A stretch of DNA of 22,632 nt. Source: Hyphomonas sp. GTDB lineage: Bacteria > Pseudomonadota > Alphaproteobacteria > Caulobacterales > Hyphomonadaceae. Both the position numbers and the translations under genes were made by a program. Positions within the stretch are counted from its first letter, which is position 1; every line of letters starts with the position of its first letter. Below the pieces are notes generated by a model. That model worked only from the letters and a program-made list of their open reading frames with translations. It made no database searches and was not told the origin of the DNA. The DNA is taken from positions 1 to 22,632 of the forward strand of contig JANSXJ010000009.1 of NCBI GenBank assembly GCA_024743015.1, written 5' to 3'. Shown here piece after piece: positions 17,701-22,632 of this stretch.

Positions 17701-17936
17701 TGGATGTCTCTCCAACTCGCGTCTGATAGGTTCGCGGTTGCCCAGTCAGGGGGTGTCCGCTCGGGTGAAGGTGCGAGCTGAAATGACCAGGCTCCATCGA
17801 GAGATATGCGCCATGCGGAGCTTCCCGATCCTCGCTCTGTTTCATTGGCATAAGCCTGCAAATTCGACCGCGCAGGTAACCGCCCAAGCTCCAGCAATGA
17901 CGGACTCAGCAAGTGGTGCAAAGGGAGCGGCAGCAT
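14799..17936 (-). CDS. lacZ: Beta-galactosidase, glycoside hydrolase family 2 (LacZ)
   Basis: I start it at the ATG at 17936 (1045 aa; E. coli LacZ has 1024). An open GTG at 18002 would add 22 poorly fitting residues. It cleaves terminal beta-galactosides. Five LacZ domains can be followed. Key residues are all present: acid/base Glu464 in SLGNEAGHG, nucleophile Glu554 in LLCEFSHAMGNS, the Mg-site pair Glu421 and His423 in DEANVECH, the NRHDHHP and IRTAHYPN blocks, and GGFVWDWRDQ. There is no signal peptide, so it acts in the cytoplasm and needs an importer not present here. No lacI, permease or other sugar gene lies alongside. The alpha/beta-hydrolase gene is 97 bp upstream on the same strand, so they may share a transcript. 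Confidence 0.96.
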   Translation of the reverse strand: MLPLPLHHLLSPSLLELGRLPARSNLQAYANETERGSGSSAWRISLDGAWSFQLAPSPERTPPDWATANLSDASWRDIHVPGVWTRQDTGDFPHYANWQMPWDCQKPPAVPDANPTGLYRRDFEMPTEWTGRNTVLHIGGFESLVMVWCNGQFIGMGKDSRLPSEFDLSEALRSGPNKLAIMVVRWCDATWIEDQDHWNHGGLHRSVFLESRAPTHVRDLTVDTDYDTETQTGSADIRVEVTGDSSGYRARARLETLDGRICAEVPAQAVEQFDVTQPTGAQWAQSFSFRAYAANLRIEIPHADPWSAETPTCYRLITELLSPENQVTELHETRIGFTRIEVSERRLRVNGEPIVLIGVNRHDHHPENGKTCSHEDIRADLVTMKRHNINAIRTAHYPNDPALLDLADELGFYVIDEANVECHARWSEVAHHPGFRAAIEDRTVRMIARDRNHPCIIGWSLGNEAGHGPAHAAAAAAARHLDPKRFVHYEGAVSQRLSFPFGKSPETTQQPPSESERAATDVVCPMYPPIDHIVEWARWAEETEQDDRPLLLCEFSHAMGNSNGSIAAYVDAFFEHPALAGGFVWDWRDQGLAEHDENGRFYWAYGGHFGDEPNDANFNINGLVGPDGEPHPGLREYMWAARPFVLEAVTSDTITLRNRRVFADSGDVDLYWFLSRDGERVEDGVISPVIAPGAAAAIDLPTTVLPTSDAEWHLDIEWRTIKPTSWAPAGHLVAWDQVQLAAPETALLPPPDISNLVGTSQSADRVDVGGLVLEFDAQGMSGVSIGNLPLITSPVTPCVWRAPTDNDGGKPGTRPLFQSRTAQWVGYGLHDLKPGDLSISSTSLDGEQLLLFKRQWTGAEDQVLQHETVIWASNDVLTFYETIIIPDAWVDLPKVGIRFEAASQFDQLSWFGLGPDESYPDRLGAQTVGVWNSTVADQYHPYARPQDYGAHEQARWFQLVNAAGVGARIGLPVPLSFAARPHHDVDLNEAETLAALVQAGTTEVHIDAAVRGLGTAACGPDTLKSYRVGPGTYRFRWTLQALPRD

Positions 17937-18033
17937 GGGCAAACTAGTCCTGAACACGGCCAAATGCGACCAATAGCTGGAATCTGTTTCCCCAGATTGC
18001 ACCAGAATTCAATGCTGATTCTCGATTATCGGC

Positions 18034-18975
18034 CTAAACTCGCGCGGTAGATCGCGCCAGAAGGCTTTTGGATCCCGCTTCGTCGCGGAGGATAGCCACG
18101 ACATCATCAGGCGAAGCGTAAGCGCAGAAAATATCACCAACGGAAGCGCGATAGAGCGGCAGTCCGAGGCGCATCGCCTCCTTCTCCATTTCGACTCGCC
18201 AATGGTCGGTTGTCTCCGTCCCGATCAGGATAGAAGCGTTCACGCCGTCGAAATATCCATCCTTCAGCAGCGGATCCGACGTCAGGCACATGACCGCATC
18301 ATAAAAGAGCATCGCTGCATCCGTATCCAGCGCGATCAGGCCCGCATGCTTGTAGTCGCGTGCATGCGCGTCAACATAGGCCATGTCTCCCGGGCTCTTC
18401 CTCAGAATGGTGCGATAATATGCGATGGGATCGGTTTTGATCAGAAGTTTCATTCCGGCTTCTGCCACCCGTAATCCACTACGGGATGAAATAATCTGCT
18501 TCAGCATTTCGCGGAACCAGGCCGGATGGAATACCTGCATGATGTCCTGATTGAAAATCGGGTTCACGAACAGGATCCGCTCCAGCTCCGGCATCATGTG
18601 AACCAGACGATAGCAGATCGGATTCGAACTCCCTACCGCCATCAGAATTACGTTCTTCAGTTCCAGTGTGCGCACCAGAGCACGCAGCATGGCCGCTTCA
18701 GTAATCGCTGTCGCTCCGGAAGTGACTGGCCCTTTGGTCATCATTGCAACCGGCAAGGGTGAGGTATCTCCATAGCCAGGGCGCCGCGCGAAGATGACCT
18801 GCAGGCCCGCGTCCCACATGATCTGGCAGAAGGCTTCCGAAGGCGGCATCGCGAACTCGATCGAATGGAAAATCAGGAGCGGCTGCTTCTCGCCGGCATG
18901 GCCGCCATAGATCATGCAGTCGAACACGAATGCCTGTTCGCCAACTTTGATGGTCTGAAAAGAACGCCTGTCCAT
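18034..18975 (-). CDS. Alpha/beta-hydrolase-fold protein, catalytic His apparently missing
   Basis: A 313-aa protein. Residues about 33-80 show the strand-turn start of the fold and the RRPGYGDTSP block typical of alpha/beta hydrolases. The nucleophile elbow is AVGSSNP (113-119), with Pro in place of the usual last Gly. Near the C-end, where hydrolases normally have a Gly-His pair, the sequence reads VGDIFCAYASPDDVV with no His. It may therefore be inactive, or use an unusual triad; a binding or sensing role is possible. The overall look recalls hydrolase domains fused to LuxR-type regulators in alphaproteobacteria, but no HTH is present. There is no signal peptide and no clear Shine-Dalgarno at the ATG at 18975. 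It lies between dnaE2 and lacZ on the same strand. Confidence 0.75.
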   Translation of the reverse strand: MDRRSFQTIKVGEQAFVFDCMIYGGHAGEKQPLLIFHSIEFAMPPSEAFCQIMWDAGLQVIFARRPGYGDTSPLPVAMMTKGPVTSGATAITEAAMLRALVRTLELKNVILMAVGSSNPICYRLVHMMPELERILFVNPIFNQDIMQVFHPAWFREMLKQIISSRSGLRVAEAGMKLLIKTDPIAYYRTILRKSPGDMAYVDAHARDYKHAGLIALDTDAAMLFYDAVMCLTSDPLLKDGYFDGVNASILIGTETTDHWRVEMEKEAMRLGLPLYRASVGDIFCAYASPDDVVAILRDEAGSKSLLARSTARV

Positions 18976-19152
18976 TTTGATATTTTGCGCGCGAGCCTAA
19001 AGGCCTGCTCTTCCCTTTCACCAGTCTGCGAACCGGAGCCCCTTTTGCTCACAAAGCAGTCGTCGAAGACTTGTTCAAATAACGAGTTCGTGAGTGTATC
19101 CAGACACCAATCGCACGCGCGATGCGTGTCCCATGATCGAGGGACAGGTCCA

Positions 19153-22100
19153 TCAATGAAAATCACGGCTATAGAAGAGTTTTTTGGCCTGTTCGCGCGG
19201 ATGTCGGATGCCAGCGGCGATCCGGGCACGATGCGCTTCCTGTAGTTCAGCGGTAATCGCATCGGTTACAGCGCGGCGCTTCTCGCTTTTCGGCCCAGAC
19301 CGCATATCCGGAACAGGCCGCTTTGCCTCGTCCGCATTGTCGCGGGACGGATCGATACTATCGCCAGCAAATTCCGGATAACCAAGCCCATCCAGTAAAT
19401 AGGAATAATCGACAATCTGCGTTGCAATCACATGCGTGACTGTTCCTTCGCGCTGCAGCTTGCCTTTCACATGTAACAATCGGCCCGCCATCACCTCCTT
19501 GCGGAACCTGGCAAATACTTTCGGCCAGACGACCACATTGGAGACAGCTGTATCATCCTCCAGAGTGAGGAAGATGACGCCACTCGCTGTGCCTGGCCGT
19601 TGCCGGGTGATGACCAGGCCGGACACAGACAACCAGACGCCGTCTGCGGTCGTGCGATGCTGGTCTGCCGACGCAAATCGCGGCAATTGAGGGCGCAGCA
19701 GCCGAACCGGATGGTCACGCAAAGTCAGGCGCGTGGCGACATAATCTTCAAACACGCTTTCCTGCAGGCTGAGCCTTGGCAGATCCGCCGCTTCTTCGGG
19801 CAAACCTTCACCTGTTTGCTCAAACAGCGGGAGCGGGCGGTCTGCGCCAAGACCTTTGACGGACCAGAGGGCGTCGCGGCGCTCGAGGCCATAGACGGCG
19901 AACGCATCTGCCCCCGCCAGCCGGGTCAGCGCCCCACGGCCAATTCCAGCCCGGCGCCAGACCTTCTCTATATCGCCATAGCCTGCGCCGCGTGCGGCTG
20001 CGATCCAGTGCCCATCTTCCTCGGCGAAACCTTTGATCTGGCGAAAGCCAAGCCTCACCGCGAGCCCGCCATTCGGCAGCGGCTCCAGAACATTGTCCCA
20101 GAAACTGCGCTCGACACAGACCGGCAGGACCGTGACGCCATGCTCACGAGCATCGCGAACAATCTGCGCCGGGGCATAGAATCCCATAGGCTGGGCGTTG
20201 AGCAAACCGCAGCAGAACACTTCCGGATGGTGGCACTTGATCCAGGAAGAGGCATAGACCAGCAAGGCAAAGCTCGCCGCATGACTTTCCGGGAAGCCAT
20301 AACTGGAAAACCCTTCGAGCTGTTTGAAACAGTTTTCGGCGAACTCTTTTTCATACCCCCGCTCCAGACACCCCGCGAGAAAGCGTTCCTTGAAATCTTC
20401 GACCGCGCCCTGACGACGAAAGCCATTGAGAGCCCGGCGCAGGGCATCGGCTTCGGTAGGCGTAAAGCCTGCCGCAACGATGGCGATCTGCATGGCCTGT
20501 TCCTGGAAAAGCGGCACGCCATAGGTCCGTTCCAAAACCTCGCGCAGCTCCTCCGATGGATAGACGATCTCCTCTTCGCCGCGGCGTCGTCGCAGATAAG
20601 GATGGACCATATTGCCCTGAATTGGCCCTGGCCGGATAATTGCCACTTCAGCGATGAGGTCCTGATAGGTGCGCGGACGCATGCGCGGCAGGAAATTCAT
20701 CTGCGCGCGCGACTCGACCTGGAAAACGCCAATCGTGTCCGCCTCGCACAGCATGTCATAGACAGCCGGATCTTCCTGCGGCAGCGTTGCCAGTGTGTAG
20801 GCCTCACCCTTCCAGGTCTCGAGCAAGTCAAAGCACTTGCGGATACAGGTCAGCATGCCAAGGCCGAGCACATCAATCTTGAGCATGCCCAGCGCTTCAA
20901 TATCATCCTTGTCCCATTCCAGAACCGTCCGGTCAGCCATGGCCGCATTCTCGATCGGGCACAGCTCATCCAGCCGCCCCTTGGTGATGACAAAACCGCC
21001 AACATGTTGCGAGAGATGGCGCGGGAAGCCGATAATCTGCTTGGCGAGATCCAGCGTCTGGCGCAGGCGATGGTCCTCAAGGTCGAGCCCCGCGGACTTT
21101 GCGCGCTCATCCCCCAGGTCTGATGAGGAAACACCCCAGACCTGGCTCGACAGGGCCGAGACCACGTCGACCGACAGCCCCATGGCCTGCCCGACCTGAC
21201 GGATGGCACTGCGGGAGCGATAGTGGATCACGGTTGAGCACAACCCCGCGCGATGACGACCATATTTCTGATAGATATGCTGGATCACTTCCTCGCGCCG
21301 CTCATGCTCGAAATCGACATCGATGTCCGGCGGCTCATTGCGCGCTTCCGAGATGAAGCGCTCAAACACCATCGTGATCATATCCGGCGACGCCTCGGTG
21401 ATGCCAAGCGCGTAACAGACAACTGAGTTCGCAGCCGAACCACGGCCCTGACATAGGATGCCCTGCGAGCGGGCAAAGGTCACAACATCATGCACGGTCA
21501 GGAAATAGCGCGCATAATCGAGTTCTGAGATCAGCCGCAACTCCTTCTCCACCGTCGCCCGCACTTTTAACGGGACCGCATCCGGGTAACGGCGGACCAG
21601 CCCCTCCTCCGTGAGCTTGCGCAGCCGGTCATTTGGCTCCAGCCCATCCGTGATCTCGTCCGGATATTCGTAGCGCAGCTCATCCAGTGAGAATGGGCAG
21701 GCCTCTGCGATGCGGGCGGTATTGGCAATTGCTCCCGGATAGAGCTGAAACAGGCGCCGCATTTCGAACTCGGACTTGATCCGTCGCTCTGCGTTCGGCA
21801 GCGCGCGACGGCCCAGCTTGTCGATCGTGGTCTTCTCCCGGATGCAGGACAGGACATCTGCCAGTCTCAGCCGCGCTGCTGCATGCATGATCACATTACC
21901 AAGCGCGACTGTTTCAATCCCGACCTGATCCGCCAGGGCCTGCGCTTGTGCAAACCGCTCTGGATCCCGCCCGTCATATTCTGGTCGCAGGCCGACAAAG
22001 ACATGGTCATCAAAGGCGGATTTAAGCTGGCATAGCGTGGCTTCGAGATGCGGGCCGCACAGCCCGATCAGGATGCAATTCCCGGCATGGTCCAGCACAT

Positions 22101-22428
22101 CCTCCAGATATAGCTCGCATTCGCCTTTCACCGTCCGTCGCTTGCCCAGCGTCAGCAGGCGCGAGAGCTGGCCAAAGGCTTTGCGATCTCGCGGATAGGC
22201 GAGGAGTTCTGTGCCATCCATGAGCACGAGACGTGTGGCCACCAGATAGCGCAAGCCCAGCTCCTTCGCTGCGCTATGGCCGCGGACAATCCCGGCAAAC
22301 GTGTTCTTGTCAGCAATCGCAAGGCCGCCAAGGCTGAGCTTGCGGGCCCGCGTGACAAGCTCCTCGGCATGCGAGGCACCGGTCAGGAAAGTGAAATTGC
22401 TGATCGCGAACAATTCTACATAGGTCAC
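19153..22428 (-). CDS. dnaE2: Error-prone DNA polymerase III alpha subunit (DnaE2/ImuC)
   Basis: A 1091-aa C-family polymerase. The start is the GTG at 22428 with GGGAGAA upstream; it overlaps the imuB stop as GTGA, so the two are translationally coupled. Residues 1-200 are a PHP-like domain with the DnaE2-typical NFTFLTGASHAEEL start, lacking the HxH metal ligands of replicative DnaE. The palm Asps are Asp370 and Asp372 in PPDIDVDFEHERR and Asp519 in LKIDVLG. The RGSAANSVVCY block, fingers, HhH (about 820-850) and OB domain (about 930-1010) follow. It ends in the family tail IRHPREQAKKLF...SRDFH. It carries out translesion synthesis with ImuA and ImuB after DNA damage and is normally under LexA control; that promoter would lie to the right of the window. 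Confidence 0.98.
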   Translation of the reverse strand: MTYVELFAISNFTFLTGASHAEELVTRARKLSLGGLAIADKNTFAGIVRGHSAAKELGLRYLVATRLVLMDGTELLAYPRDRKAFGQLSRLLTLGKRRTVKGECELYLEDVLDHAGNCILIGLCGPHLEATLCQLKSAFDDHVFVGLRPEYDGRDPERFAQAQALADQVGIETVALGNVIMHAAARLRLADVLSCIREKTTIDKLGRRALPNAERRIKSEFEMRRLFQLYPGAIANTARIAEACPFSLDELRYEYPDEITDGLEPNDRLRKLTEEGLVRRYPDAVPLKVRATVEKELRLISELDYARYFLTVHDVVTFARSQGILCQGRGSAANSVVCYALGITEASPDMITMVFERFISEARNEPPDIDVDFEHERREEVIQHIYQKYGRHRAGLCSTVIHYRSRSAIRQVGQAMGLSVDVVSALSSQVWGVSSSDLGDERAKSAGLDLEDHRLRQTLDLAKQIIGFPRHLSQHVGGFVITKGRLDELCPIENAAMADRTVLEWDKDDIEALGMLKIDVLGLGMLTCIRKCFDLLETWKGEAYTLATLPQEDPAVYDMLCEADTIGVFQVESRAQMNFLPRMRPRTYQDLIAEVAIIRPGPIQGNMVHPYLRRRRGEEEIVYPSEELREVLERTYGVPLFQEQAMQIAIVAAGFTPTEADALRRALNGFRRQGAVEDFKERFLAGCLERGYEKEFAENCFKQLEGFSSYGFPESHAASFALLVYASSWIKCHHPEVFCCGLLNAQPMGFYAPAQIVRDAREHGVTVLPVCVERSFWDNVLEPLPNGGLAVRLGFRQIKGFAEEDGHWIAAARGAGYGDIEKVWRRAGIGRGALTRLAGADAFAVYGLERRDALWSVKGLGADRPLPLFEQTGEGLPEEAADLPRLSLQESVFEDYVATRLTLRDHPVRLLRPQLPRFASADQHRTTADGVWLSVSGLVITRQRPGTASGVIFLTLEDDTAVSNVVVWPKVFARFRKEVMAGRLLHVKGKLQREGTVTHVIATQIVDYSYLLDGLGYPEFAGDSIDPSRDNADEAKRPVPDMRSGPKSEKRRAVTDAITAELQEAHRARIAAGIRHPREQAKKLFYSRDFH

Positions 22429-22632
22429 GGAAATTCTCCCGCGACATACCATTCCTCAGTCTCACTCCCCGGATAGGTCAGGAGCCAAAGCCGACGCCCT
22501 TCCTGTGTCTGGACGCGCCAATAGTCACGGGTGCGGGGATCATCCTCGCGATACCAGCGCGGGGTAATCCGCTCAGGCCCGTGGGCTCGGTCTGTCGTGA
22601 AGCTCATGCGACGCCATTTGAAGTTAAGCGGC
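22425..22632 (-). CDS. imuB: ImuB, Y-family polymerase-like protein, C-terminal end (partial)
   Basis: The last 68 codons of a gene that runs off the right edge of the window. The visible tail (PERITPRWYREDD, TRDYWRVQTQEGRRLWLL, then EEWYVAGEFP) matches the conserved C-end of ImuB, where the protein contacts its partners in the mutasome. The stop TGA overlaps the dnaE2 GTG by four bases. ImuB is a catalytically dead Y-family relative that links DnaE2 to the beta clamp. The polymerase-like part, and imuA if present, lie outside the window. Confidence 0.9.
   Translation of the reverse strand, partial: PLNFKWRRMSFTTDRAHGPERITPRWYREDDPRTRDYWRVQTQEGRRLWLLTYPGSETEEWYVAGEFP

Noticed and set aside
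19073..19089. GTTC-N9-GTTC in the gap between dnaE2 and the alpha/beta hydrolase
   Set aside because: The spacing is nine, not seven, and it lies after dnaE2, so it is not a convincing LexA site.
19127..19146. TGTCCC/GGGACA inverted repeat just after the dnaE2 stop
   Set aside because: The stem is only six bases and no T tract follows on the minus strand, so a terminator call is not supported.
19600..21123. Long open frame of 507 codons on the plus strand opposite dnaE2
   Set aside because: It is antisense to a clearly conserved polymerase, has no recognisable domain, and is the kind of shadow frame GC-rich codon use produces.

Overview
The window reads as ordinary chromosomal DNA of an alphaproteobacterium, most likely near the Hyphomonadaceae/Caulobacterales. 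That placement is inferred from the gene types: an ImuB-DnaE2 mutasome, a short-chain acyl-CoA regulator (ScfR/RamB type) divergent from a glyoxylate-shunt operon, YqgE, and many secreted hydrolases. Base composition is moderately GC-rich and even. I see no IS element, tRNA, rRNA, CRISPR array, integrase, phage gene or plasmid gene. Genes are tightly packed on both strands and no gap exceeds 300 bases. The gaps above 100 bases (1-149, 2871-3027, 4474-4645, 5129-5245, 9141-9305, 13207-13349, 18976-19152) hold promoters, terminators or candidate operators, except 18976-19152 where I see little.

Left part (1-9140). An exported two-beta-sandwich protein (150-1277) converges on a lipoprotein that joins a nucleoside-hydrolase-like domain to a NodB polysaccharide deacetylase domain (1311-2870). 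Next comes an SPFH/NfeD membrane pair (4473 to 3028) ending in a hairpin terminator. A Prx5-type peroxiredoxin (4646-5128) is divergent from yqgE (5246-5803, GTG start). An exported S9 serine peptidase (5859-7949) follows, and its end overlaps the end of an opposing FAD aromatic-ring-type monooxygenase (7941-9140).

Middle (9141-14789). A small exported protein of unknown function (9306-9800) ends at a strong terminator. Opposite it lies the glyoxylate shunt: aceB (malate synthase, GTG start at 13206) followed by aceA (isocitrate lyase). Divergent from aceB is a 479-aa XRE-family regulator of the ScfR/RamB kind. The 143-bp gap between aceB and the regulator holds several AT-rich ATTTACAAAT-like boxes in both orientations. 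Such a regulator would let the cell switch the shunt on when it grows on acetate or fatty acids.

Right part (14799-22632). All genes are on the minus strand: the 3' end of imuB, dnaE2 joined to it by a 4-base GTGA overlap, an alpha/beta-hydrolase-fold protein that appears to lack the usual catalytic His, and a complete cytoplasmic GH2 beta-galactosidase with all key LacZ residues.

I did not find a clearly new multi-gene system. The items most worth a second look are the fused deacetylase lipoprotein, the operator cluster between the regulator and aceB, the degenerate hydrolase, and the small exported protein with CtrA-like boxes upstream.
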